In this document: piece by piece, positions 37,506 through 46,685 of the stretch | Position numbering within the stretch: the stretch's first letter is position 1 | How the letters are laid out: the number at the start of each line of letters is the position of its first letter | From: Aegicerativicinus sediminis | Lineage (GTDB): Bacteria; Bacteroidota; Bacteroidia; Flavobacteriales; Flavobacteriaceae | Length of the DNA stretch: 64,000 nt | Assembly (NCBI RefSeq): GCF_015476115.1 | Contig: NZ_CP064295.1 | Coordinates: 2,598,001-2,662,000, forward strand | Reading direction: 5' to 3' | Program-made: the position numbers and the translations under genes | The notes under the pieces: model-generated | Database searches by the model: none | The model's input: the letters and a program-made list of their open reading frames with translations, nothing else | Told to the model about the DNA's origin: nothing

Positions 37506-37604
37506 ATGAAAAAGTCGACGTTTAAGTGGAAGCCTTTTGGAGAAATAATTTTGACGGTGGTCATTATTGCAATTATGCTCTTTGTGATTTATTTCATTCT
37601 GTAG
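37506..37604 (+). CDS. Possible 32-residue membrane peptide upstream of susC
   Basis: An ATG-initiated frame encodes 32 residues with a Lys-rich N-terminus (KKSTFKWKPFGE) and one hydrophobic helix (about residues 14-32). It lies between the triple repeat and susC and could be the first gene of that transcript. The very short length means chance is possible; support is the positive-inside charge pattern and the uninterrupted hydrophobic segment. Confidence 0.4.
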   Translation: MKKSTFKWKPFGEIILTVVIIAIMLFVIYFIL

Positions 37605-37674
37605 CCCGAATTGTCATTTTCTGATTTTTCATTTCGACGCGTACGTAAATTAATTAACTCAAACTTAATACGTG

Positions 37675-40600
37675 ATGCAAAAATTAAAATTTGCGATTCT
37701 TGGATTGGTTATGGTAATTACACAAAGCATGTTTGCTCAAACCAAAACCGTTTCAGGAACCGTTATTGATGGTAATGGCGTTCCATTACCTGGAGTGAGT
37801 ATCCTAGTAGAAAATTCTACCCAGGGTACTATGACTGATTTTGATGGACAATACACACTAGATGATGTATCTCCAGAAGATCGATTGGTGTTTAGTTATA
37901 TCGGTATGGCTACGCAAGTTATTACCGTTGGAACTCAAACAACAATTAATGTAACACTTTTAGAATCCGCTGAATCTCTAGATGAGGTGGTTGTAACTGG
38001 TTACGGAACTCAGAAAAAAGGTTTATTAACCGGTGCTCAGGTAAATGTAAAAGGGGAAGATATTAAAGCCTTAAACACAGGTACCGCCATGCAGGCTTTG
38101 CAAGGTGTAACAGCTGGTGTTAGTATTACCCAAAACAGTGGTGCTCCAGGTGCAGGTACTAGAGTAACTATCCGTGGTCTTGGAACCATTGGTAATTCTA
38201 ATCCATTGTATATTGTTGATGGGGTTGCAGTAGGTAACATAGACTATTTAGGCCCATCAGACATTGAATCCATTGATGTACTAAAAGATGCTGCTTCTGC
38301 AGCTATTTATGGTTCTCGTGCCGCAAATGGTGTTGTATTGGTTACAACTGTAAAGGGTAGGAAGAATGCCTCGGCGAGGATAACCTTCGATACCTTTTAT
38401 GGTGTGCAAAATATCTATAAAAACTTAGATCCATTAAACGCTCAAGAATATATGTATATTATTGACGAGGGTCGAGTTAATGATGGTTTGGCTCCAAATA
38501 ATTGGGAATCCATAGTAAAAAACAATAGCTGGTTATCTAATAATTATCCGGACGCGGCTGTTGAATATGGTGATGAAGTCTGGAACATGCTTCAAAATGG
38601 TTGGGAAGGTACTAACTGGGTTGATGAAATGTCGAAAAATGATGCTCCAGTGAAAAATTATGCCTTAAATATTACAGGAGGATCTGAAGATATTACCTAT
38701 TCCCTGGGAGCTTCTTACTGGGATGAAACAGGTATTATTGGTGGAGATATTTCTGATGCTGGTTTCAAAAGACTTACAACAAGATTAAATACGCAATTCG
38801 TTATTAAAAAGAATAGTGAACATAATATCTTAACGGTTGGTGAAAATTTTACTTATACAAATTCGGAAACAAGAAGTGTAGCTACAGGAAACATTTATTG
38901 GAATGATTTACACAACGCCCTAATTACTAATCCGTTAATGCCAGCCTATTGGCAACAATCCATTGATTATAATATTAATGAATTTGGGTATTCTCCAACG
39001 TTGGAAGGAATATCAGTTGGGCAAACTAATCCATTAGCAGTATTGTATTATCGTCACAACTATAATTATGGTAAGAATAACACAATTGTAGGAAATGTAT
39101 TTGCAGAACTCGAACCTATCAAAGATTTGAAATTTAAATCTTCCTTTGGTGTAAATGCTTGGTTTGGTTGGGGCAGATCTATGAATCCTACCTATGGTTT
39201 AGGAAGATTATATACTGATGATGTTGACGGAGCTTCACAAAGCCAGTATTTAGGAAATAACTGGATTTGGACAAATACCCTTTCTTATAATAGACAATTT
39301 GGCGATCATGATTTTGACATTGTGTTAGGTACAGAATTGTTACAGAATGAAATAAATAATGAGGTTGGAGGTTCCAGGAACAATTTGTTATTTCCAGGTC
39401 AACCAAAATATGCTTATCTTAATAACACTGAAAGTCCTTCCTCTATTAGTGAAATTTCAACCTATGGTGCTGATTGGGCCGCAGGAGGTGGAGGTTTGAT
39501 GTCTTACATTGGTAGGTTGCAGTATAACTATAAAGAAAAATATTTATTATCTCTTACAATGCGTGCTGATGGATCATCCAATTTTGCAGAAGATAATAGA
39601 TGGGGTTATTTCCCATCGGTTTCTGCTGGTTGGGTGTTGACAAATGAAGATTTTATGTCTAGCAGTTCAAATTTTCTTGATTTTCTGAAAGTTAGAGGAA
39701 GTTGGGGACAAAATGGTAATCAATCGATTCCAAACTTTATCTACTCCTCTCAAATTGCTTATGTATTCCCAGGTTATTTCTTTGGAGATACAAAACCGGT
39801 TTCTGGAAACACTGCATATCCCGCAAAAGTTCCAAATCCAGATGTAACTTGGGAAACTTCAGAACAGTTAGATTTAGGTTTTGATGTTAGAATGTTCCGT
39901 TCTAGATTAGGGATCACATTTGATTATTATGTAAAAACAACTAAAGATTGGTTGTTAGAAGCACCAATTTTGGGAACATTTGGCGCAGGTGCACCATTTA
40001 TTAACGGTGGTGATATCGAAAATAAGGGAGCTGAAGTTGTATTAAGCTGGAATGATGAAATTAATGATTTCAGTTATGGAATTACGCTTACTGGTGCTCA
40101 TAACAAAAATACAGTTACCCGTATTGCAAATACGGATGGTGTAATTAATGGTCCACCACATGTATTGTCTCAAGGAACTGCTCCAGTTTCTAGGGTAGAA
40201 GTAGGACAACCAATTGGTTATTTCTATGGATATAAAACCGATGGAATTCTACAAAATCAAGATGAGGTAGATGCCTATGTTACCCCAAGTGGCACACCAT
40301 ATTTTTCTGACCAACGCCCTGGAGATGTTCGTTTTGTAGATTTAAACCAAGATGGTGTTATTGACGAGAATGATAAAACGTATTTGGGTAACCCGAATCC
40401 AGATTTTGAAATGGGATTCCAATTAAATTTGGGTTATAAAGGCTTTTATGCCAATGCAACCCTAACTGGTAAATTTGGTATGCAGATTATGCAATCCTAC
40501 CGTTCCTTTGCCGATAGTCCTGCACAAAACTATACCAGTGATGTATTCAGTCGTTGGCACGGAGAAGGTACTTCAACAAAAATGCCTAGGTTAGGTGCTG

Positions 40601-40890
40601 TGTCTAATAGAAATTCGCAATTTGTGTCTGATATTTATATGCACGATGCTGATTATGTTAGAATAAATAATTTAACCATTGGATATGAATTTGCAGAAAT
40701 ATTGGATGTCCCAGCAATTTCTAAATTGAGGGTATATGGTTCGGTAAACAACTTGTATACTTTTACTGGATATGATGGTATGGACCCTGAGGTTAGATTT
40801 GGTCATGATGCGGCTTGGGCCTCAGGTATAGATCTTGGTTTATATCCAAGACCAAGAATGTTTATGTTTGGTGTTAGCGCTGAATTCTAA
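37675..40890 (+). CDS. SusC-like TonB-dependent receptor of the second glycan locus
   Basis: I choose the ATG at 37,675 over the GTG immediately before it; the protein then has 1071 residues and begins with a typical signal peptide ending at MFAQ (about residue 22). A CarboxypepD_reg-like domain (about 25-105), plug domain from VVVTGYGTQKKGLLTGAQ (about 107-235) and beta-barrel follow. It should form the outer membrane import channel for oligosaccharides released from a glycan containing L-arabinofuranose, together with the SusD encoded 13 bp downstream. It differs substantially from the SusC at 2793, implying a different substrate. Regulation by the upstream HTCS is expected. Confidence 0.94.
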   Translation: MQKLKFAILGLVMVITQSMFAQTKTVSGTVIDGNGVPLPGVSILVENSTQGTMTDFDGQYTLDDVSPEDRLVFSYIGMATQVITVGTQTTINVTLLESAESLDEVVVTGYGTQKKGLLTGAQVNVKGEDIKALNTGTAMQALQGVTAGVSITQNSGAPGAGTRVTIRGLGTIGNSNPLYIVDGVAVGNIDYLGPSDIESIDVLKDAASAAIYGSRAANGVVLVTTVKGRKNASARITFDTFYGVQNIYKNLDPLNAQEYMYIIDEGRVNDGLAPNNWESIVKNNSWLSNNYPDAAVEYGDEVWNMLQNGWEGTNWVDEMSKNDAPVKNYALNITGGSEDITYSLGASYWDETGIIGGDISDAGFKRLTTRLNTQFVIKKNSEHNILTVGENFTYTNSETRSVATGNIYWNDLHNALITNPLMPAYWQQSIDYNINEFGYSPTLEGISVGQTNPLAVLYYRHNYNYGKNNTIVGNVFAELEPIKDLKFKSSFGVNAWFGWGRSMNPTYGLGRLYTDDVDGASQSQYLGNNWIWTNTLSYNRQFGDHDFDIVLGTELLQNEINNEVGGSRNNLLFPGQPKYAYLNNTESPSSISEISTYGADWAAGGGGLMSYIGRLQYNYKEKYLLSLTMRADGSSNFAEDNRWGYFPSVSAGWVLTNEDFMSSSSNFLDFLKVRGSWGQNGNQSIPNFIYSSQIAYVFPGYFFGDTKPVSGNTAYPAKVPNPDVTWETSEQLDLGFDVRMFRSRLGITFDYYVKTTKDWLLEAPILGTFGAGAPFINGGDIENKGAEVVLSWNDEINDFSYGITLTGAHNKNTVTRIANTDGVINGPPHVLSQGTAPVSRVEVGQPIGYFYGYKTDGILQNQDEVDAYVTPSGTPYFSDQRPGDVRFVDLNQDGVIDENDKTYLGNPNPDFEMGFQLNLGYKGFYANATLTGKFGMQIMQSYRSFADSPAQNYTSDVFSRWHGEGTSTKMPRLGAVSNRNSQFVSDIYMHDADYVRINNLTIGYEFAEILDVPAISKLRVYGSVNNLYTFTGYDGMDPEVRFGHDAAWASGIDLGLYPRPRMFMFGVSAEF

Positions 40891-40903
40891 AAAAAAATTA
40901 ATT

Positions 40904-42622
40904 ATGAAAAAAATAATCTATTATTTAAGTTTTGTAGCTGTGATTCTATTCATGGGCTGTGAAGATGATCTGGATACTGAAAACCTATATGGTAAAAGTT
41001 TGGAGAGCTTTTATAAAACTCCATCAGATATTGAAGAGGCAATGGCTGGTGTTTACAATGCAATTTATACTGTAAATCCTCATAGTAATGAAGCAATTGC
41101 TGCCGGTCTAATGTCAGATATGATGTTAGGAGGCGGAGGCCCAGATGATAAAAGTGCTAAATGGGTTGATAATTTTGAGGATCCTTTAGAAGATACCTAC
41201 CGAGATATGTGGGTGCAATCCTACAATGGAATTTCTCGAGCAAACGGTATTATTGAAAATACCGAATCTGCCGATTTCTCAACCTTCTTTGCTTCTACCG
41301 AAGCAGCTGAGGATTTCAAGGATCAAGCAATAGGTGAAGCCTACTTTATGAGAGCTTTCTACTATTTTAGATTGGTTAAATTTTTCGGTGGTGTGCCTCT
41401 AATCGTAACTGTAGATGGGGATAGAACTGTTCCTAGATCTTCAATTACTGAAGTATATGCTCAAATTGCTACAGATTTAAAAACTGCAATTGAAAGAATG
41501 CCTGCAACACCATTCCCTAGCATACCAACATCACAATATGGACATGCTAATAAATGGGTAGCTGAAGCTTACTTAGGTAGAGCTTTCTTATATTATACGG
41601 GTTACATGACCAATATTGAGGGACAAGCAACAAATTCCTTACCTTTGGTAGATGGAGGTTCCTTAAGTGCTTCAGATGTAGCTGGTTATTTGGAAGATTG
41701 TGTAAATAATAGTGGCTATGCACTAGCATCTGATTTTAGGAATTTATGGCCATATTCATATGCGAATCAGGCCGCCGGTCAAACAGTATTGAAATATGCT
41801 GATGATGAAGATTTAGAATGGGTAGGGCAAGACGGTGCAAATCCAACATTTGGTACTGGAAATATGGAATCTATGTTCGTTCAACGATTTTCTTTTGGTG
41901 ACTGGGGTTGGAATAATGGTAACATTTATACCAATAGATATGCTCTTTTTACCAGTATAAGAGGTAATTCCTTGATTCCTTTTGGTCAAGGTTGGGGTTG
42001 GTGTACGGTCAATCCAAAATTATACAGTTCTTGGGATGATGACGATCCTCGTAAGTTTGGATCTATAATAAGAGTAAACAATGAAGATGATGCAACCCTA
42101 GGTTACACACCAGATCAAGGAGATCATGAAACAGGTTTATTTAATAAAAAATATACCTCCATACAGTTCCCTGTTCCAGGAGGTTCTGAAGTTAAAGGAA
42201 TGTTTGTTCAATTATATGGATGGGGAAATGCTGATTTTCAGTTAATGCATGCCCAAGATTTTATTTTTATGAGATTTGCCGATGTTCTGTTAATGCACTC
42301 TGAAATTACCCAAACTCCAGATGGTATGAATGCCGTACGTTTAAGGGCAGGATTAGATCCAGTTGATGGAGGTTATTCCCTTGAAAAATTAAAGGAAGAG
42401 CGTTTACATGAGTTTGCATTTGAAGGATTGCGTTGGTTTGATATAGTACGTTGGGGAGATGTTAATTCTGCTTTCGACGGAACTATCCAAGTTAATAATT
42501 CTGGAGTTGACGCAATGTATAAAGCAAATTATAGACCTGAAACTAAAGGTTTGGTGCCTATACCAGAAACCGAAGTTAGATTATCCAGTGGAGTTTATGA
42601 ACAAAACCCTGGCTGGAATTAA
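40904..42622 (+). CDS. SusD/RagB-like surface lipoprotein of the second locus
   Basis: The frame is open from further upstream inside susC, but the ATG at 40,904 gives a proper lipoprotein signal (lipobox LFMGC, Cys16), so this start is preferred; the product has 572 residues. SusD features include GEAYFMRAFYYFRLVKFFGGVPL in the N-terminal half and ERLHEFAFEGLRWFDIVRWG near the C-terminus. It would bind glycan at the cell surface above the SusC barrel. The length is slightly above average. Its 3' end is 20 bp before the next lipoprotein gene. Confidence 0.93.
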   Translation: MKKIIYYLSFVAVILFMGCEDDLDTENLYGKSLESFYKTPSDIEEAMAGVYNAIYTVNPHSNEAIAAGLMSDMMLGGGGPDDKSAKWVDNFEDPLEDTYRDMWVQSYNGISRANGIIENTESADFSTFFASTEAAEDFKDQAIGEAYFMRAFYYFRLVKFFGGVPLIVTVDGDRTVPRSSITEVYAQIATDLKTAIERMPATPFPSIPTSQYGHANKWVAEAYLGRAFLYYTGYMTNIEGQATNSLPLVDGGSLSASDVAGYLEDCVNNSGYALASDFRNLWPYSYANQAAGQTVLKYADDEDLEWVGQDGANPTFGTGNMESMFVQRFSFGDWGWNNGNIYTNRYALFTSIRGNSLIPFGQGWGWCTVNPKLYSSWDDDDPRKFGSIIRVNNEDDATLGYTPDQGDHETGLFNKKYTSIQFPVPGGSEVKGMFVQLYGWGNADFQLMHAQDFIFMRFADVLLMHSEITQTPDGMNAVRLRAGLDPVDGGYSLEKLKEERLHEFAFEGLRWFDIVRWGDVNSAFDGTIQVNNSGVDAMYKANYRPETKGLVPIPETEVRLSSGVYEQNPGWN

Positions 42623-42642
42623 AATTGAAAAAAATTAGAATT

Positions 42643-43437
42643 ATGAAAACAAGAATAACAGTAATTTATTCCACAATAGTTGCTCTGATGCTGCTAATCA
42701 CAGCTTGTGATCCTATTGTGGATGAGCAGCATTTGCAAAATTCTACGAATGTAGATGGGGTTGAATTAATTGCAACCCAAAGTACCCCAGGAGGTAATAA
42801 AATCGTTTTAGAAATGATAACCCCTGGAATAACGGGTTATTGGGATTATAATTTAGGAAAAGCCTTAACAAATAAAGTTGAAATTGTCTACCCTATACCC
42901 GGCAACAATACATTTACTTTTGTTGGTACCTTAGGTGGGGAATTCTTTGAAAAAACCATAAATGTACAAATTGACCAATTAGACACTCCTTTGGAGCAAG
43001 ATTGGTACGACCTTGTCAGCGAAAATACTGCTCAAGGAAAAAGTTGGGTTTTTGATGGTGGTCCTGCATCTGATGGTAGGCAATGGTGGTTTATGTCTGA
43101 TCCCAACAATCCTTGGGGAATTTGGTGGAATGCGGCAGGTGATTGCTGTCCTCCTTCAGATGCCGCTGGTAAAATGCATTTCGACCTTGATGGGGGTGCC
43201 AATTTCACCTATTATGCAGACGCTAGTGGGGCAGCTACAGCCACAGGAAGTTTTGTTCTGGACATTGCAAACCAACGATTAACTGTAGAAGGCGCCAATA
43301 TTCCTGGATCTGTCGACGGAGGTGGTAATTCAGGGGTTTTTAATATTGTTGAATTAACTGAAGATAGATTAGTTTTATTTGTACCCAACGCTGCGTGGGC
43401 TACAGGTTGGACATGGGTTTTTGTACCTGAAGAATAA
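42643..43437 (+). CDS. Surface lipoprotein of unknown type (SusE-position protein)
   Basis: The ATG at 42,643 gives a 264-residue lipoprotein with lipobox LITAC (Cys22); a TTG at 42,625 in frame is a less likely start. An Ig-like N-terminal half (about 30-115) is followed by a Trp- and Gly-rich C-terminal half containing GRQWWFMSDPNNPWGIWW and a paired Cys (GDCCPP). The position directly after susCD is where SusE/SusF-type surface glycan-binding proteins are encoded, and the many exposed Trp residues fit sugar stacking. No catalytic motif is seen and I do not recognise a named family for the C-terminal half. Confidence 0.7.
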   Translation: MKTRITVIYSTIVALMLLITACDPIVDEQHLQNSTNVDGVELIATQSTPGGNKIVLEMITPGITGYWDYNLGKALTNKVEIVYPIPGNNTFTFVGTLGGEFFEKTINVQIDQLDTPLEQDWYDLVSENTAQGKSWVFDGGPASDGRQWWFMSDPNNPWGIWWNAAGDCCPPSDAAGKMHFDLDGGANFTYYADASGAATATGSFVLDIANQRLTVEGANIPGSVDGGGNSGVFNIVELTEDRLVLFVPNAAWATGWTWVFVPEE

Positions 43438-43497
43438 TATTTAAGACTAGCTTGACTTTCTTGTAAAAAAAGGAAGAATTATTTGAGTTAATTACCG

Positions 43498-43542
43498 AAA
43501 AGAGGTTCTAGTTATGAAAATAACAGAAGGACCTCTTTTTTT
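43498..43542 (+). terminator. Terminator/attenuator with stacked hairpins before the GH127 gene
   Basis: An outer stem AAAAGAGGT (43,498-43,506) / ACCTCTTTT (43,531-43,539) encloses an inner stem GTTAT / ATAAC with a GAAA tetraloop (43,511-43,524); a T-run follows. It lies between the surface lipoprotein gene and the GH127 gene and may limit transcription of the latter. Confidence 0.8.
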
Positions 43543-43566
43543 GTTTATTATATTTAGTCTTGGAAA

Positions 43567-46500
43567 TTGAATAAAATAAACAAGATTGGGATAAAAAAGG
43601 TAAATTTTAGAAAGTCATTAATCATTTGGTTTTGCGGTTTATATTCAATATTCGCACAAAGCGGGGACCAGATCTTGGATGGTATAGGTGAAACTGGTCT
43701 TATTGCCCGATATGTTTTGGATGGAGATTTAAAAGATTGGTCTCGAAACAACATGCACGCTGAATTTAACGGTTCAGGTCCAATTTTTGTAAAGGATAGT
43801 TTATTTAAAAAAGTGATTTTGCTTTCAGACGAGGATAAAAATTTTATTTCCTTGCCTATGGAAGTTGTCAATGATGTCGAGTCGATTAGCATTACTTTTT
43901 GGTACAATTTACATTCAATGGAGCCTGACCAAACATTGTTTGATTATGGCCATAATAATAAGAACCACCTCTTTATTTCCGCTTCAAGTTCTGGAGGTTA
44001 TTCAGGTATAGAAATTGAAGGTTCGACAACGCACTTGCCTTTTTCTACTGAATTAGGTTCAAACAATTGGATTAATCTAGCACTAGTTATTAATGGTCCA
44101 TCTAAATCGATGTCAACTTTTATTAATGGTATTTTAATAAAGGAGATTAATGTTCCAAATAGTTCAATTTCAGATTTGCTTTTTCATAATAAAAGAAATC
44201 CAATCAAATTTTTTATAGGTAAATCTATTAATGGTGATTCATTTTTTAATGGGAAATTGCACGATTTTAGAATTTATCGTATTCCTTTAAAAGAAGACCA
44301 AGTTTTAAAAATTTACAATAATTCTACAAAGCAGAATTCTGATAATATTGGCGATAAAAAGAAAAAAGTCGTTAACCTTCCACAATTTCCTTCTTCTCAT
44401 CCTCAATTGTACAATCAATATTTAGTTTCAGTTAATAATGTTGAAGTGAAGACTAATGTTGGCAATCTACCGCGATTGCCCAGATTTTTAAAAGGTGTAT
44501 ATCAAAATGGAATTAAGGGACCAGATGTAAGGGTCCTATGGCCTGAAGAGTCAGATAATTCTAAGGTCCTAAAAGTAGGTCAATATACCATTATTGGAAG
44601 AATTCCTGGAAGTTCATTAATACCAAAAGCAACTATTATAATTGATTCTTTGGAGACAAAAAATACTCCAAAATTTCAATTAGAACCTTTTAAACTTAGT
44701 CAAGTGTCAATGACAAGTTCTTCTAATGGTAATAAGAGTAAATTTATTGAAAACCGCAGCAAATTTATCGATACTCTTGCACTTACCAATCCCGATGATT
44801 TCTTGTATATGTTTCGAGATGCATTCGGCCAGCAACAACCAAATGGAGCTAAACCTTTGGGGGTCTGGGATAGTCAGGAAACTAAGTTAAGAGGACATGC
44901 TACGGGTCACTATTTAACAGCTTTGGCTCAGGCTTATGCAAGTACTCAATATGATAAAAACTTACAGTCAAATTTTGCCCAGAAAATGGATTATATGATA
45001 GATTCACTCTATGATTTGGCTGTTATGTCTGGAAATCCAAAAGAAGCAGAGAGTGAATTTATTTCCGATCCAATTAAAGTTAAACCAGCCAGTGGTAAAT
45101 CTGATTTTGATTCTGATTTAAGTAAGGAAGGTATTCGACATGATTACTGGAATTGGGGAACAGGTTTTATTAGTGCCTATCCACCAGATCAGTTTATAAT
45201 GTTGGAACATGGTGCAACTTATGGGGGTCAAAAAAATCAAATTTGGGCACCATATTACACACTTCATAAAATTCTTGCAGGATTATTAGATATTTATGAG
45301 GTAAGCGGAAATGAAAAGGCACTTAATATTGCAAGGGGAATGGGTAATTGGGTAAATGCACGTTTAGAGCAATTACCCACGGATACACTAATAAGCATGT
45401 GGAACAGATATATAGCAGGTGAATTTGGTGGAATGAATGAAGTATTGGCTCGTATGTTTAGAATTACAGGAGATGAAAAATTTCTGAAAACAGCCATTAT
45501 ATTTGATAATATTCAAATGTTTTATGGTGATGCAAATCATTCTCACGGTTTGGCAAAAAATGTTGATACTTTTAAGGGCCTACATGCCAACCAGCATATT
45601 CCACAGGTTATGGGAGCCATAGAAATGTATCGAAATTCTAATAATCCAAAGTATTTCAATATTGCAGATAATTTTTGGAATAGAGTAACAAATGATTATA
45701 TGTACAGTATTGGGGGTGTGGCAGGGGCACGTAATCCTGCAAATGCTGAGTGCTTTGTTGGTCAGCCAGCCACTTTATACGAAAATGGATTTTCAGAAGG
45801 TGGTCAAAATGAAACCTGTGCAACTTACAACCTTTTAAAATTGACCCGATATCTTTATCAATTTAAAAAGGATCCCCAATTGATGGATTATTATGAACGT
45901 GGACTTTATAATCATATCCTAGCTTCAGTAGCAGAGAATAGCCCGGCAAATACTTACCATGTTCCTTTAAGGCCAGGATCAATAAAGAGTTTTGGGAATC
46001 CTGATATGTCTGGGTTTACTTGTTGTAATGGTACTGCTTTAGAGAGTAGCACCAAACTTCAGAATACCATTTATTTCAAAAGTTTAGATAATCAATCCTT
46101 ATTTGTTAATCTATTTATCCCTTCAATTTTAGAATGGTCTGAAAGGGGAATAACTGTGGAACAGAAAACAAATTTTCCAAATGAAGACCATACCAAACTT
46201 ATTATTGGTGGGAATGGAAAATTTGATTTAAATCTACGCGTTCCAGCTTGGGCAACTAACGGTTATATTGTTAAGGTTAATGGAATAGAACAAAATGTGG
46301 AGGCCCATCCTACATCCTATATAACCTTATCAAGAAATTGGAAAGAGGGCGATATTGTAGATGTATCCATGCCTTTTGGTTTTCATCTTGAACCAGTCAT
46401 GGACCAGCAGAATATTGCAAGTTTATTTTACGGACCAATTTTATTAGCAGCCCAAGAGTCTGAACCTCAGAATGATTGGCGAAAAATCACCTTGGATCCT

Positions 46501-46635
46501 ACAGACTTAGGAAAGTCTATTAAAGGCGATCCAAGAAATTTGAAATTCAACATTAACGGAGTTGAATTTTTACCCTTTTATGAAACTTATGGCCGACACT
46601 CCGTTTATTTAGATGTTTCATTTGAAAAAATGTAA
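43567..46635 (+). CDS. Beta-L-arabinofuranosidase, GH127 (DUF1680), with LamG-like domain
   Basis: The 1022-residue protein starts at TTG (no ATG nearby in frame) and has a signal peptide ending around residue 31 (LYSIFAQS). A LamG/concanavalin-like domain (about 40-255), a bacterial Ig-like domain (about 285-365) and a GH127 (alpha/alpha)6 barrel with beta domains (about 375-1022) follow. The zinc/cysteine site is visible as E749-x-C751 in NETCAT and the tandem C819-C820 in FTCCNGT, where the first Cys of the pair corresponds to the catalytic nucleophile of GH127. These enzymes release beta-linked L-arabinofuranose, as found on hydroxyproline-rich glycoproteins. The N-terminal LamG module is an extra, possibly substrate-targeting, part. 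Confidence 0.9.
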   Translation: MNKINKIGIKKVNFRKSLIIWFCGLYSIFAQSGDQILDGIGETGLIARYVLDGDLKDWSRNNMHAEFNGSGPIFVKDSLFKKVILLSDEDKNFISLPMEVVNDVESISITFWYNLHSMEPDQTLFDYGHNNKNHLFISASSSGGYSGIEIEGSTTHLPFSTELGSNNWINLALVINGPSKSMSTFINGILIKEINVPNSSISDLLFHNKRNPIKFFIGKSINGDSFFNGKLHDFRIYRIPLKEDQVLKIYNNSTKQNSDNIGDKKKKVVNLPQFPSSHPQLYNQYLVSVNNVEVKTNVGNLPRLPRFLKGVYQNGIKGPDVRVLWPEESDNSKVLKVGQYTIIGRIPGSSLIPKATIIIDSLETKNTPKFQLEPFKLSQVSMTSSSNGNKSKFIENRSKFIDTLALTNPDDFLYMFRDAFGQQQPNGAKPLGVWDSQETKLRGHATGHYLTALAQAYASTQYDKNLQSNFAQKMDYMIDSLYDLAVMSGNPKEAESEFISDPIKVKPASGKSDFDSDLSKEGIRHDYWNWGTGFISAYPPDQFIMLEHGATYGGQKNQIWAPYYTLHKILAGLLDIYEVSGNEKALNIARGMGNWVNARLEQLPTDTLISMWNRYIAGEFGGMNEVLARMFRITGDEKFLKTAIIFDNIQMFYGDANHSHGLAKNVDTFKGLHANQHIPQVMGAIEMYRNSNNPKYFNIADNFWNRVTNDYMYSIGGVAGARNPANAECFVGQPATLYENGFSEGGQNETCATYNLLKLTRYLYQFKKDPQLMDYYERGLYNHILASVAENSPANTYHVPLRPGSIKSFGNPDMSGFTCCNGTALESSTKLQNTIYFKSLDNQSLFVNLFIPSILEWSERGITVEQKTNFPNEDHTKLIIGGNGKFDLNLRVPAWATNGYIVKVNGIEQNVEAHPTSYITLSRNWKEGDIVDVSMPFGFHLEPVMDQQNIASLFYGPILLAAQESEPQNDWRKITLDPTDLGKSIKGDPRNLKFNINGVEFLPFYETYGRHSVYLDVSFEKM

Positions 46636-46685
46636 AATGAAGTAAGGTTCATTTCGTAATAATAATCTTTTACCTCCTTTTTATA

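Larger units (their letters stand above)
37101..37671. other. Regulatory intergenic region between HTCS and the second susC
   Basis: This 571-bp stretch contains a 9-bp inverted repeat TGATAGAAT (37,245-37,253) / ATTCTATCA (37,295-37,303), a three-copy 12-bp repeat at 37,384-37,443, and a possible 32-residue membrane peptide gene at 37,506-37,604. No clear TTTG/TAnnTTTG promoter pair is visible directly before susC. The repeats are candidates for binding by the HTCS AraC-type domain. Confidence 0.55.

Noticed and set aside
37672-37674. GTG as start of the second SusC
   Set aside because: ATG follows immediately and gives the normal signal peptide.
40835-40903. Upstream in-frame ATG of the second SusD that overlaps the susC end
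   Set aside because: The extra 23 residues precede a complete lipoprotein signal starting at 40,904, so the internal ATG is the real start.
43554-43907. 117-codon minus-strand frame at the GH127 start
   Set aside because: It is antisense to the signal peptide and LamG region and has no recognisable features.
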